64,000 bases of DNA from Pycnococcus provasolii (Eukaryota > Chlorophyta > Pseudoscourfieldiophyceae > Pseudoscourfieldiales > Pycnococcaceae), in NCBI GenBank assembly GCA_938743325.2, contig OW568874.1, forward strand, positions 558,001 to 622,000. The letters are read 5' to 3'. Of this stretch, positions 8,479 to 18,850 are shown piece after piece. Below the pieces are notes generated by a model. That model searched no databases, was not told the origin of the DNA, and saw nothing but the letters and a program-made list of their open reading frames with translations. The position numbers and the translations under genes are program-made. Positions within the stretch are counted from its first letter, which is position 1. Each line of letters starts with the position of its first letter.

Positions 8479-11199
8479 ATGTCGTCAGAAGGTGGCGGTT
8501 TCCTGACAGCTTTGGGACGTATGCTTGGATTTCGTAGTCGTCGTCGTGGTGGAGGTGGTGGTGGAGCATCCACGACGTCGTCATCAGCGGCGGCAGCGGC
8601 AGCGGCAGCAGCAACTGTAGCGCCGTCGCCAACGATGTCTCTTCGTGATAGGAAAGGGAAGGCGAAGATGGCAGCGGTAGCAGCAGCAGCAGCTGAAGAG
8701 CCGTCGCCGACGATGTCTCTTCGCGATAGGAAAGGGAAGGCGAAGATGGCAGCGGTGGTGGAGGAGCTGCCGCATTCCCTCGCGTTGGCGGTAAGTGTCG
8801 TGTCCGAAAATGGAATGATCTCTCCCTTGGACATTGCGAACTTCGCAATCGTCAGCAAGAGTGCACGGGAGCTCGCGCGATCGTGGCTCACCAGAGATGT
8901 TACCGAGCTCAACCTCAAGAATCGAAAGATCGGTGAGGACGGTGCACGCTCAATCGTGGACGCCGCTAAGAGAGGTGGGTTCTCAAATCTCCAAAAATTG
9001 TTGTTGGGCAGGAACAGAATCGGCGAAGATGGGGCGATGAGCATCGCGCTCGCACAACCTCTCCTCACTAAGCTAACTGTCCTTGACCTTAGTAGTAATT
9101 GCATCAACGAAGATCGCGTCACGTGGTTTATGCCGAGGATGAACTACGATAATATGCCTTGTGCAATGACTGCGATCGCACGGTCGGTGGCAGACTGTTC
9201 GCTTTGTCAGCTGACCGACCTAAATATCGATTTCAACTACCTTGGCGATGATGGCACGCGCATGCTCGTAAAGGCGGCGACTGGAGGCGCACAATTAGCC
9301 AATCTGAAAAAGCTCAGCTTGGGATGTGTTTGGATGGAATCCACTGGCGCGCTCGCGCTTGGTAGAGCACTCAGGCGTGGCGCCTTCCCTCGATTAACTT
9401 CGCTCAACCTCAGGATGAACGAGATCGGATCAGAGGGCGTAAAAGCAATCATGGATGCAGCCAAGGAGGGCCGTCTCGCGCATCTCACCGAACTTGACCT
9501 ATCGGACTGCGAAATTGAGGATGAAGGTGTCCGGGCGATCGCACAAACAGCATCCCAAATTCCACAACTCACAAAGCTCGGTCTGATCAACAACGGCATC
9601 ACCATTGATGGAATACGTATTCTCATGCATCATGCATCGGAGGAGGCAGATGCCGCGCTTGTTCATCTGACCGAGCTCGACATCAGTGGCATTCCGATAG
9701 GCGATGAAGGTGTACGCCTCATTGCTCAAGCCGCTGAGAGAGGTGCACTCGCAGAGCTTACCTGTGCTAATTTCTCCGAGTGCGAATTTGGCGACGAGGG
9801 ACTAATTGCGCTCGCGCACGCACTAGAGCAAGGAGCGCTTGTGCAGCTAGCCAAGCTTGACCTCGCGTACAACTTCATCACGGTAGACGGCATGGAAGCT
9901 CTCGCACATGCAGCAGACCATGGCGCTCTCGTGCACCTCACACATCTCAGTTTAGCATTAAATGATGAAATCGATACACTCGACGAAGACTTGTATGGCG
10001 GCATTGAGAAGCTCATGCGTTGTGCAAAGCGTGATGGCCCTCTTGCCAACATCTCCCATCTTGACTTGGAATGTACGGGCATCGGCTACGCTTTGATGGG
10101 TGCGCTTGCAGATGCGGCGGAGGGTGGCGCACTTGAGCAGCTCACGGAACTCAACCTCAGCATGAACGACATCGACGATGAAGGTTTGGAAGAATTCGTG
10201 CGTGTTGCCTGTCTAGAGATAACCCTTGACGAGATGACAGGCCACGAAACAATAAAGGAAGGTATGATGGCGAATCTCACCACGCTCAACCTTGCTGAGA
10301 ATGCGATCGGAGATCGTGGGTTAAAGCAGCTTGCGTTTGCGTTTCCGCAACTGACCGAACTCAATCTCGCAAGGAATTCCATCACTGACCAAGGCATCTT
10401 GTCGATAAAGGATGAATTTGAGAAGGGAGCATTCAAGAATCTCACTAAGCTCAATCTTGCTGACAATAAGATCAAGAAGACTGGGGGTGACTCCGGCATG
10501 AACGCTCTTGCATTCGAAGCTGGGCGAGGTGCCTTGGAACATCTCACCGAGCTCAATCTCTCTGGAAATTTGATCGGTGAGAACGGCGCGCGCGCTTTGG
10601 CGAAGGCTGCTGCAACACGTAGAGGCGGCTTCAAGCACCTCAACAAGTTGTTCCTTGCATCCACAAACATAAAAGCCAGAGGTGCAAGCGCAATCGCGAA
10701 GGCTGCTAGATATTGGCCACATCTACGCGGACTTGACCTGTCGTCGAATCGGCTCGGCGCTGATGGGGTGCGTGCGTTGTGCGAGGCAGCAGCGACATGG
10801 AATGAGGAGTCTTGCTCCGGAGTCTTGGAGCGAGGGGGAGGTGCTTTTGCACGTCTTACGAAACTAGAACTCTCGGATAATGACATGGGCAATGACGGGA
10901 TGATCGCGCTTGCTGATGCGATGATAGCTGGTGCTTTTCAACGTCTCGTTGGGCTGGGCCTCTCTTCCAACAAGATCGGCGGCTCTGGCATGCGTGTGCT
11001 CTCGCGCGCGGTGGTGGCTCATGGCGCGCTGCCACGAATCGAGGAGATCGAGTTGATTGATAACTTGATCAACGAACAACAATCTCAGCGAATCATAGGT
11101 GCGATATTGAAAGAGCGTCCTGAGTGTACGGTTGCAAATTTCGAGTGGAAGTACGCTCTTTTAGCGGGCGAATCGATTGGTATCAACTTCGACGATTAA
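8479..11199 (+). CDS. Ribonuclease-inhibitor-type leucine-rich repeat protein
   Basis: 906 residues, one exon, ATG at 8479. After a Gly/Ala-rich start and a short F-box-like helical stretch (residues about 95-135, LPHSLALAVSVV...ISPLDIANFAIVSKSARELA) come about 20 LRRs of the 28-29-residue RI type. Their pattern is L-x-x-L-x-L-x-x-N-x-I-G-D-E-G-A/V-R-A-I/L-A-x-A. No NACHT, kinase or membrane segment is seen, so a cytosolic protein-binding role is likely; the F-box idea is weak. Residues about 50-92 hold a near-perfect tandem duplication of PSPTMSLRDRKGKAKMAAV, separated by a short Ala run, which is a recent-looking DNA duplication (8623-8678 and 8701-8755). Similar LRR genes form large families in green algae. 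Confidence 0.85.
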   Translation: MSSEGGGFLTALGRMLGFRSRRRGGGGGGASTTSSSAAAAAAAAATVAPSPTMSLRDRKGKAKMAAVAAAAAEEPSPTMSLRDRKGKAKMAAVVEELPHSLALAVSVVSENGMISPLDIANFAIVSKSARELARSWLTRDVTELNLKNRKIGEDGARSIVDAAKRGGFSNLQKLLLGRNRIGEDGAMSIALAQPLLTKLTVLDLSSNCINEDRVTWFMPRMNYDNMPCAMTAIARSVADCSLCQLTDLNIDFNYLGDDGTRMLVKAATGGAQLANLKKLSLGCVWMESTGALALGRALRRGAFPRLTSLNLRMNEIGSEGVKAIMDAAKEGRLAHLTELDLSDCEIEDEGVRAIAQTASQIPQLTKLGLINNGITIDGIRILMHHASEEADAALVHLTELDISGIPIGDEGVRLIAQAAERGALAELTCANFSECEFGDEGLIALAHALEQGALVQLAKLDLAYNFITVDGMEALAHAADHGALVHLTHLSLALNDEIDTLDEDLYGGIEKLMRCAKRDGPLANISHLDLECTGIGYALMGALADAAEGGALEQLTELNLSMNDIDDEGLEEFVRVACLEITLDEMTGHETIKEGMMANLTTLNLAENAIGDRGLKQLAFAFPQLTELNLARNSITDQGILSIKDEFEKGAFKNLTKLNLADNKIKKTGGDSGMNALAFEAGRGALEHLTELNLSGNLIGENGARALAKAAATRRGGFKHLNKLFLASTNIKARGASAIAKAARYWPHLRGLDLSSNRLGADGVRALCEAAATWNEESCSGVLERGGGAFARLTKLELSDNDMGNDGMIALADAMIAGAFQRLVGLGLSSNKIGGSGMRVLSRAVVAHGALPRIEEIELIDNLINEQQSQRIIGAILKERPECTVANFEWKYALLAGESIGINFDD
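8623..8757 (+). repeat. Tandem in-frame duplication inside the LRR gene
   Basis: Two copies of about 57 bp code for the same 19 residues (PSPTMSLRDRKGKAKMAAV). They are separated by a run of Ala codons with CAG/GCA repeats. The copies differ at only a few third positions (for example CGTGAT against CGCGAT), so the duplication is young or is being homogenised. Confidence 0.8.
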
Positions 11200-11637
11200 A
11201 CTTACAACAATCATCTAAAAAAAGTCATCCATCCAGAGAGCAGAGGGGTGTCAATTCACAACTCGTCAAACCGTTTTTTGCATGTAACCATAGTTCGTTA
11301 ACTAGGGGATACCCTTAATACAACAACAAAAGACAATCATATCACCCTCCACCAGTGCAGAAGTCAAAAACATGTGCTTGATCTACTCTTAGTCTATTAA
11401 GTATTAGCCCTTTGGGAGCACCGAGCATCGCATGAAATCAAACCCTAACCCTAACCCTAATCCACTCAGACTTATTAGACAGACCCCGGAAAAATCCCGG
11501 AAACACCCGATCGGAAATCCGAGAACTATCCCCTACCCTTTTATCGATCCCCTCGATCGAACTTCCTAGGAAGTACCCGGTACAAAACTTGGCCGGCGTT
11601 ATTCTTCTTCACGGGGCACGGGCCTTTGTTTTTTTAT
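11200..11637. other. Intergenic region upstream of the RING-CH gene
   Basis: About 440 nt without a coding frame. It contains a three-unit CCCTAA array (11441-11461). It also has a stretch with several short palindromes (CCCGATCGG, ATCGATCCCCTCGATCGA) at about 11505-11562. This is the 5' flank of the gene starting at 11638. Confidence 0.5.
11441..11461 (+). repeat. Interstitial telomere-like array (CCCTAA)3
   Basis: AACCCTAACCCTAACCCTAAT lies about 180 nt before the ATG of the RING-CH gene. The C-rich strand is in the sense direction. It includes the plant telo-box core ACCCTAA. Confidence 0.85.
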
Positions 11638-12840
11638 ATGGCGCCATCTGGTGGGGCAGGTTCTTCCTCTTCCTCAGGAGGAGGAGGAGGAGGAGGTTTT
11701 CTTGGATATTTGTTTCATCAAATTCATAATACGCTTCGACTTCGTGACGGTGCTGCTGCTGCTGGTGGTGCTGCTGGTGGTGCTGGTGGTGTGAATAACA
11801 ACAACAACGGAGGAGGAAACAACATGATGCCCATCAACTCCTCCTCCAGTCGAGAAGAAGAACAACTCATGAGTTCATCAACCTCACCTACCATGGCCAG
11901 GAGGAGGACGGTGTTGTCTGATGTAGAGTCACACCAACAGCAGTCGTCGTTGTTTGAAGAAGTTGAAGAAGAAGCACGCTATTTGCTCGATGATAATAAC
12001 AATCACAACAGATTCTACGACGACACTTCTGCTGCTGATCGCGTCAACAACCGACAAGGCCTTGGAGGAGGAGGCAATGCTGCTGCTGCTGCTGTCGTCT
12101 CTACCAAGGCGTCGTCGTCGTCGTCGTTAGCCGCTTCTTCAGCGTCGGCGGTGGCTCGTACGGCTAGTAGCGACAGCAGCTCGACAACTACAACATCGGG
12201 GAGTGAAGACTACAAGTGCTGCCGGATCTGTCTCGAAGATGTGACCGAGGAAGAGCTCGCGTCAGGTGAAGCCATATACTTGGATTGCGCCTGTCGAGGA
12301 AACAATGCCCTGCGCCACAAGGCGTGCGCCGAGAGATGGGCTGCGGTAAAGGGAGACACGACGTGCGAGGTTTGCGGCAAAACGGTGTTGAATCTCCCGC
12401 CTGTGGAGACGCTGCCACCACCGAGCGAATTTCTCATCGAACCATCGCACCAAATCACGGGCATTCCTCCCGAGCTTGCCGACGACGCCGTGGCATTTGT
12501 CCAATGTCTGCGCACGACGTGGATCATGTTGATCCTATTTGTGTTGATTTTAGACATGGACAGCACCGACGCCCTCTTTCTCGCGGGCACATGTGGTCTT
12601 TTGGCCGCCATGCTGACAAACATTTTCACGACGCTGCGCAGAATTCACCGAAACAACACCACAGCGACAATGATGGGACATGACGACATTGAGCAAGGTG
12701 GTGGTGGTGGTGATGAAAGCATTACCACGTCGCCAACACATGCCCGCAGGTTTTCCTTTCCAGCCATACTTGGATTCCAACCAGGGGTGGAACGTCGACC
12801 AAGTCTACTTACCAACATCATGTGGGTGAGGGGGCTGTGA
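11638..12840 (+). CDS. RING-CH (MARCH-type) membrane E3 ubiquitin ligase
   Basis: 400 residues from the ATG at 11638 (the open frame extends 12 nt upstream without an ATG). The first 190 residues are low complexity (Ser, Gly, Asn, Ala runs). Then comes a RINGv zinc finger: CCRICLED, ...YLDCACRGNNALRHKAC, WAA..., CEVCGK, that is C-x2-C-x(n)-C-x-C-x(n)-H-x2-C-x(n)-C-x2-C, with the Cys at the fourth position and the conserved Trp of the RING-CH class. Two hydrophobic segments follow (TTWIMLILFVLILDM and ALFLAGTCGLLAAMLTNIF). This matches MARCH-type ligases, which ubiquitinate membrane proteins in endomembranes. Substrate unknown. It converges on the flippase, with 130 nt between stop codons. Confidence 0.88.
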   Translation: MAPSGGAGSSSSSGGGGGGGFLGYLFHQIHNTLRLRDGAAAAGGAAGGAGGVNNNNNGGGNNMMPINSSSSREEEQLMSSSTSPTMARRRTVLSDVESHQQQSSLFEEVEEEARYLLDDNNNHNRFYDDTSAADRVNNRQGLGGGGNAAAAAVVSTKASSSSSLAASSASAVARTASSDSSSTTTTSGSEDYKCCRICLEDVTEEELASGEAIYLDCACRGNNALRHKACAERWAAVKGDTTCEVCGKTVLNLPPVETLPPPSEFLIEPSHQITGIPPELADDAVAFVQCLRTTWIMLILFVLILDMDSTDALFLAGTCGLLAAMLTNIFTTLRRIHRNNTTATMMGHDDIEQGGGGGDESITTSPTHARRFSFPAILGFQPGVERRPSLLTNIMWVRGL

Positions 12841-12970
12841 GGAGAGAAGGGTCTGTGTTGGGTTGTGTGTGAACGTGTAAACGTGTTTCAGGAGTTTGAT
12901 TTTAAGCTGCAACAACAACAATATACTAGCAACGTCGTCTTTTTATTCCTCGAGAGCGAAGAAGTCCTCC

Positions 12971-15900
12971 TCACACAACAGCAGAAGGAGTATGAAAAAT
13001 TTCGTCGTCGTGCCCTTCTTCTTCGCAGCACTTATTATCGCTGCCCCTTGTCCTACTTCTCATCATCCTCGACTTCTTCTTGCGATCGCGCCTTTCCTGC
13101 TCCTCAATCTCCGCAAGTATCATGTCGGTGTCGGGGAAGTACAGCCACTTCACCGAGCGGTACACGAAGCGGTACACGAAATTTATGCTGCACACAAGAA
13201 GAAGCGTGGTCCACAGCTGGCCGGTGCCAAACACTGCCAGACTGTCCCACTCCGCAGAGTCGATGATTCCAGCCGCCGCCTCCACGCGGTAGAATACCGC
13301 AAAGAATGGGAAGAGAAACAGAAAACTTAGGGCGGTCACCACCGCAAACAAGGTCGTGATGAATCGGCTGACGAGGAAAATCTCGAGTGTCACCGTGAGC
13401 AAGATGCATGTGAAGATAATGCGGCCAACGTCGTAAAGGCTGTCGGTCCCACGTCCACTTCCAGTGTCGCAACTTGAGGGGACGAGGTAGTAGGGAAGAA
13501 GCGTACAGACAGCAGACTGCAGCACAGCATCGAGAAAACCACTCTTCCAGAAAACGCGCTGGGTGAGGCTCGATGCCTGGCTAGTAAAGTGATATGCCTC
13601 AGGATAAGCGAGCAGAGTGCGAGGACTCACCGGACGGTCTACCATGGCAAACACGAGAATGGGGCATGCCGTGAAGAAGACGTTGTAGAAGGAAGCTGTC
13701 CACGTGGAGACGAGAGCCATTCCTGAAAACGAGCTGTAGAATTGAAAGAAGAACAGCCCGAGTCCGAACAGCACATTCTTGTAGAAGCTGTACTTGATCA
13801 GGCGCGCAAGGCGGTAGTGCGAAATGGTTCCATGCACAAGCAGAAGTCGCGCGAGGTACTTGAACTGCGGTATGGCGTAGTCGCAGTTGTTCACCGCCTG
13901 CCGTCCCTCCTTGCCCATGACGCCTATTCCCACGTCGGCAGCCTGCAGCATTGCGACGTCGTTCGCTCCGTCACCAATTGCAAGCATCTTCCCACTCACG
14001 TACGGGTACTGGTGTCGACGGTGCATCGTCGCCGGCGTCGTGCGCGTATGATCAAGATTGACTACGGATGATTCCGCTGCATCATCATCAACGTCGCCAA
14101 CTTCTTCGGCGTCGCTTCGACTCTTAGCTCCGCCATCTCGCATGAAACAGCTGCGACAGGAGGGACAGTCGCGTGGGGCATACACCGACTGGTGCATTTG
14201 ATACTTCTTCACGAGGTTCACGACCGCAGCCTTCTGCTTGGGAGATGAGCGGCACACGACGACGCTCGAACATTTGCTGGACAACTTGGCCAGCATGCGC
14301 TCGCGCTCCGCGTTTCCAAAGACGAGCGCCAGCGTCGCGCCATCAACCACGAGTTCGCACCGTCGTGCCTCTGCGCTAATCGAGCCGTCGACGTCGAATT
14401 CGCGAATCGCCGCATCCGTGCCGCCACGCGTTCGCATCTCCGCGCGCGCGAGTAGACGACGCAAAAGACCGTCAATGCGGCGTGCTCCACTGCTCTTTTT
14501 TGTCGCAGCCTTGCAGATGAGTAGGCCTCCACCTGCACGCCGCTTCAGATTCGATGCAGTCACCATGCTGCCGCTGACAGCGTTCTGGACAGACTCCTCC
14601 TGTCCATGAACGGACTGCTCCTCGTCCTCGTCCTCGTCGTCTTCCCCGACACTCTCAGCCTCCTTCTGTGAGCAGTGGAGCAATCCTGCACTCGTTGCAA
14701 TGTTAATTGCGGTTTCCAGCTTGTCCCCAGTGATTACCCACACCTTGATTCCAGCGCGAAGCAGAAGCTCGATCGTCTCGGGAACGCCATCTTGCAGCTT
14801 GTCTTCAATCGCCGTGAATCCCACGCAATCCATGCGATCCTCCACCAACTCTGCCGTCTTAGCAATACGGTCGTCGCGATCCTCGCCAATGTACGTCGCT
14901 GCCGTCTCGTACTTTGCATTCCACGAGGTGTACTCATTAGGATCTAACTCGCGCCACGCACAAACGAGCGTGCGCAGACCCTGTGTCGCCATGCGATGCA
15001 AAAACCAGTTGGCGCTTACGAGCTTCCCTAGCTCGTGGGTGGAAGACGCTCTCATCTCAAACGAAAGCTTTGGAGGAGAAGGCTGCTGTTTTGGTGTCTG
15101 ACAACTGCCGCCGCTGCTACCAGCATTTGCGTTTTCATCGCCATTGGAGCCTCCAAGAACACGCGGTACCATCGAGGCATCGGATCCCTTCGTCAATACG
15201 AGAACTGGCACGTCGTCCTCACTTGGCGACGATGATGCGCACGTCCCATCCGAAACTACGACACCTCCCTTCACGATGACGCTCATGCGTTGACGGTCGC
15301 TGGAGAATTCAAGCACGTTAAGTATCTCCCACTCCATCACGGTGCCGAGAAAATCCAATACGAGAGCGCTCGCCTTGCGTGCTCGAAACACGAATCCGAG
15401 ACTGCGTAGGCCTTCCACGAGAGCAACCTCGTCTGGGGAAGGACCTTGATACATCAGCTTGGTGGTGGTGCTGTCGATGTCGTCGTTGTCGTTCTCTTCT
15501 TGTTGTCTGCTTGAGGATGGTGACTGTGGCAGGCTTGCCATTTGTATCACCACACCCGCCTGAGCTGTTGACGACGCGTTGTTGCGCTTGTTGCTCTCTA
15601 CATCCTTTGCAGGAAGTTTCGGATCTTTGCCATCATCACCTTCCGTGGACGCGCTCTCTACGATGAGACTGTGGCAGACGGTAATACATGCGGCGAAGCG
15701 CAGGAGATCGTGAGCAGCCTGATTTTCCTCTCTGAGCTTTTCCATACAACGCCTTGAGAAGGGGAATGCACCACACTCAGAGAGGTGTTTTCGCAGCGCA
15801 TCAGCCGCGGATATCAACGCCGACCCTCCGAACGCACGCATCGCCTCCACCGCGGCATCGCTTCGCTTAATATCCTCAAGACGAACGTCAATACTCCCGT

Positions 15901-18544
15901 AACGGCGAAGCGTCGCTTCGTCCATCATCGAAGAAGGAGGAGCAGAGGAAGAAGAAGACGACGACGACATTTTCCCGAGCGTTCCAATTCCGACGATGCG
16001 AAGGCGCATTTCATTCGCTGTGAGCGTTCCCGTCTTGTCGCTGAAGACGTACTTTACGCGCCCAAGATCTTCGTTGAGGTTGGAGTTGCGCGCCTTAGTT
16101 GGCTTCATCACTTTCTCCTCCGGATCATAGTATGCCATCAGCGTGTCGTTATTCATGAACCCAATCGCCTGGACAAGCTTCACCACCTCCAGTGTAACGA
16201 ACAAGGAAATGGGAACAAGGTAGCCAAAGAGAATCCAAAAGGTGAGGAAGTTGACGAGTACCTGCGCGATGGGATTCTCGAAGTTTCCGGTGTCGAGCGA
16301 GTACACGTCGAGCCGCAGGTACCAAGCTCGACTTCCAAACCTAGCACGATAGAAGTACGAGGCGAGTGCACACGCGAAGCAAAGCGCGACTTGCACGAGA
16401 ATCAGGTAGATCACCTGGTGGTTCAGGAAGCTGTTGAAGCTACCATCCTTCGTGGGCGTCTTACCTCCATTCATGTAAATGCGCGTCTGCTTGCCTGTAT
16501 ACACGACAAGGCCAATCACGTGCCCGCTATTCTTCAGCGTGCAGCCGCGCAGCAGCATCTCGTTCATCGTCACGGGCACCGCGGTATACTCTCCTCGGCT
16601 CATCTTGCGTGCGACGATGCCACTGCCGCCGGCGTTGAAGGACGGGGCGGACGGGACCGCCGTCATCATCATCATGGAAGATGTCGAGGAAGATGTGCGC
16701 CTTCGTCGACCTGACGCTGCTGCTGCTATTGTCGTCGCTGTGAATTGAGGATCTTCCATGATTGACACCCTCCTTGCGGCGGCGGCTGGTGCTCCGGGCA
16801 TCGTTCCAGACTCGTCCACTTCCACCATCGCAGTAGATTTACGGCTCACTGCCGGCGTTGATGCACGAGATGACACAAATGTCTGATCCATTCGTCGGCG
16901 GTACACGAATCGTCCCTGGAACGCGTGAAGGTCTGCCGACGGTGCCTCACATTCCAGCTTTCCCACGACTTGATGCAATTCCGGTGGATACGAACGCTTC
17001 GTCGTGCTGCCTGACAGCGCTTCTCCATTTGGAAGGTTCATATTGACCCGTCGCTTCACCTTGAGATTGGACTCTCCGTCAAGGTTGGCTGTTTGCACGA
17101 AACAGACGCCGTCTGCTATGGCGGTGTGTACGCAAAGTAGGTCGGCGGGAAAGATTTTGTTATCCTCCACGCGAACGAGCTCACCAACGCGAAGGGCTGC
17201 CCACCTCTTCTCGACGGTCGATCCGTCCTGAAGGACGACGGTACACGTATCATTGTTCGTCGTGAGATCCTCCTTGTATCGCTTAATATCCTCGATGACT
17301 TCCTTTATGCCGGCGACGAGCAACACGAAGAGCAGCGCCGCGGTCATTCCCGCAGGATTGAACGGGCTAATGACTGTCCAGTACGTGAGTGCAGCCTGAA
17401 CCAGAAAGTAGAAGTACGCGACACGGCTGAACATCTCGAAGAGGAAGCGTGGAAGGAATGTGATGGGATTGTACTTTGTCGTCGACACACGGTTGCTTGC
17501 GTAGTGCTGCGTGGGATCGTCGGACGTGGCAATGTCTCTAGTGGATGGTGCAGCATCGGGTGAAGGAGCGGGTGCTCGCTGGGGTGAAGAAGATGACGAT
17601 GACGAGGAGGAGGAAGCGAAGCAGCATATGCCTGAGATGATGCGGCGAGCAGCACGACAGCAGGCAAAGCATGGATTTCGCCGGATCGGTGCCTTTTCCT
17701 GCAGTACGTCTTGCGGCGCGAGCCCACCTTGAAAGGGGATAATACGCATATCCCGAGGGGGCACAGCCGTACGTGCGGTGAAGAGTGAACGACCTGTCAC
17801 CGCTCCTGCTTCTGGTGCTGCCGCACCCACGTCGTCAGCGGCGGGGAGGAGATTTTGCTCAGGATTGTAAGAAGAGAAGAAGAAGCGAAATTCCTCATCA
17901 TCCCAATCCTCTTCATCCTCATCCATCACTGCCATCTCCTCGTCGTCGCCGCCAATGTCTGATACACTTTCTCTGCTCGTATGACGCTTGTGTTTTGGTC
18001 TCGGCGGCGACGCATGCTCCTGTGCGTCTTCCAGTATGTGCGATGGCACGCCACGGAGCCGTCCTTGACGAAACCGGCTCGTCTGCATTGCACGCGTCGT
18101 TTCGTCTCCTTTGGTGGTGGTGGTGGATATCGTCGTCCTCGTCGTCGTGTCCCCACCAGCAGCAGCAGCACTTTCTTGCCCACCCCCAGCACCCTGTTCT
18201 GTAGTATGCGTCGTCGTCGTCGTCGTCGCTTCAGCAGACGGAGGTGTAACAACTGAGCCTCTTCGCGGAGCAGATCGCGATGTGAGCAGGAGGTGGTGCA
18301 TGACCTCTAGGGAGGAGGCTGCTCTGGCGAGCGGCGCCGTGGAGAGCAGGCGGCTATTTCTGCGCGTGAGACGTCCAGATAAAAACCCAGCAGGAACGGA
18401 CTGCTGCTGGGATGAAGACACGGTAGCAGCAGCATCATGTCTATTATTGTCACCACCACCGCCGCCGCCGCCGCCGCCACCGCCAGCAGCAGCAACGTCT
18501 TGTTGTTGGAGTCTGCTGCTGCTGCTTTGTTGTTGCGGCGCCAT
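12971..18544 (-). CDS. P4-type ATPase (phospholipid flippase) with very long N-terminal extension
   Basis: 1857 residues in one exon; most P4-ATPases have 1100-1400. Around 350 N-terminal residues are disordered (Gln, Gly, Ser, Asp-rich), then a typical flippase begins: YASNRVSTTKYNPITFLPRF before the first membrane helices, the actuator motif DGESNLK (residue about 488), the phosphorylation motif SDKTGTLTANEM (about 835), nucleotide-binding KGSD (about 1120) and the hinge GDGANDVAMLQAADVGIGV (about 1523). About six more helices end the protein. DGES and the QTANLDGE context mark the P4 class, which moves phospholipids to the cytosolic leaflet, usually with a CDC50 partner not seen here. The segment between phosphorylation site and hinge carries Ser/Glu-rich inserts. 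The ATG at 18544 is in the context GCCATGG on the minus strand. Confidence 0.92.
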   Translation of the reverse strand: MAPQQQSSSSRLQQQDVAAAGGGGGGGGGGGDNNRHDAAATVSSSQQQSVPAGFLSGRLTRRNSRLLSTAPLARAASSLEVMHHLLLTSRSAPRRGSVVTPPSAEATTTTTTHTTEQGAGGGQESAAAAGGDTTTRTTISTTTTKGDETTRAMQTSRFRQGRLRGVPSHILEDAQEHASPPRPKHKRHTSRESVSDIGGDDEEMAVMDEDEEDWDDEEFRFFFSSYNPEQNLLPAADDVGAAAPEAGAVTGRSLFTARTAVPPRDMRIIPFQGGLAPQDVLQEKAPIRRNPCFACCRAARRIISGICCFASSSSSSSSSSPQRAPAPSPDAAPSTRDIATSDDPTQHYASNRVSTTKYNPITFLPRFLFEMFSRVAYFYFLVQAALTYWTVISPFNPAGMTAALLFVLLVAGIKEVIEDIKRYKEDLTTNNDTCTVVLQDGSTVEKRWAALRVGELVRVEDNKIFPADLLCVHTAIADGVCFVQTANLDGESNLKVKRRVNMNLPNGEALSGSTTKRSYPPELHQVVGKLECEAPSADLHAFQGRFVYRRRMDQTFVSSRASTPAVSRKSTAMVEVDESGTMPGAPAAAARRVSIMEDPQFTATTIAAAASGRRRRTSSSTSSMMMMTAVPSAPSFNAGGSGIVARKMSRGEYTAVPVTMNEMLLRGCTLKNSGHVIGLVVYTGKQTRIYMNGGKTPTKDGSFNSFLNHQVIYLILVQVALCFACALASYFYRARFGSRAWYLRLDVYSLDTGNFENPIAQVLVNFLTFWILFGYLVPISLFVTLEVVKLVQAIGFMNNDTLMAYYDPEEKVMKPTKARNSNLNEDLGRVKYVFSDKTGTLTANEMRLRIVGIGTLGKMSSSSSSSSAPPSSMMDEATLRRYGSIDVRLEDIKRSDAAVEAMRAFGGSALISAADALRKHLSECGAFPFSRRCMEKLREENQAAHDLLRFAACITVCHSLIVESASTEGDDGKDPKLPAKDVESNKRNNASSTAQAGVVIQMASLPQSPSSSRQQEENDNDDIDSTTTKLMYQGPSPDEVALVEGLRSLGFVFRARKASALVLDFLGTVMEWEILNVLEFSSDRQRMSVIVKGGVVVSDGTCASSSPSEDDVPVLVLTKGSDASMVPRVLGGSNGDENANAGSSGGSCQTPKQQPSPPKLSFEMRASSTHELGKLVSANWFLHRMATQGLRTLVCAWRELDPNEYTSWNAKYETAATYIGEDRDDRIAKTAELVEDRMDCVGFTAIEDKLQDGVPETIELLLRAGIKVWVITGDKLETAINIATSAGLLHCSQKEAESVGEDDEDEDEEQSVHGQEESVQNAVSGSMVTASNLKRRAGGGLLICKAATKKSSGARRIDGLLRRLLARAEMRTRGGTDAAIREFDVDGSISAEARRCELVVDGATLALVFGNAERERMLAKLSSKCSSVVVCRSSPKQKAAVVNLVKKYQMHQSVYAPRDCPSCRSCFMRDGGAKSRSDAEEVGDVDDDAAESSVVNLDHTRTTPATMHRRHQYPYVSGKMLAIGDGANDVAMLQAADVGIGVMGKEGRQAVNNCDYAIPQFKYLARLLLVHGTISHYRLARLIKYSFYKNVLFGLGLFFFQFYSSFSGMALVSTWTASFYNVFFTACPILVFAMVDRPVSPRTLLAYPEAYHFTSQASSLTQRVFWKSGFLDAVLQSAVCTLLPYYLVPSSCDTGSGRGTDSLYDVGRIIFTCILLTVTLEIFLVSRFITTLFAVVTALSFLFLFPFFAVFYRVEAAAGIIDSAEWDSLAVFGTGQLWTTLLLVCSINFVYRFVYRSVKWLYFPDTDMILAEIEEQERRDRKKKSRMMRSRTRGSDNKCCEEEGHDDEIFHTPSAVV

Positions 18545-18728
18545 GGAAAACTAACTTGTTGAAAATGAAAATGTAACGGAGGAACGTGTTGGGGAGAGAT
18601 TTCCGCGATGAGGAAAAAAAGGCGGGGAATTAGGGTGGGAGATTTTTGCGATCCTAACGGCTCTTTCTGGATTCGGGCTTCCCTTTTTTTTGTTTCCGCC
18701 TCGCCAGGTTTCGGGTTTCCGAGGGGTG

Positions 18729-18746
18729 CTTTCGGGATCCCGGTCG
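18729..18746. repeat. 18-bp motif shared with 43470-43487
   Basis: CTTTCGGGATCCCGGTCG contains the perfect palindrome CGGGATCCCG. The identical 18-mer occurs at 43470-43487. Both copies lie in 5' flanks (about 185-200 nt before the flippase ATG, and about 70-87 nt before the ATG at 43557). Confidence 0.55.
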
Positions 18747-18850
18747 CGCAACTATAATAACTGCATTTGAGTTGTGTTTCCCACCATGCGTAACCTACCT
18801 CACTCTTGTAAACGTTCGCGGTCTCCATTCCAGCGAGAGGTGTATAGTAG

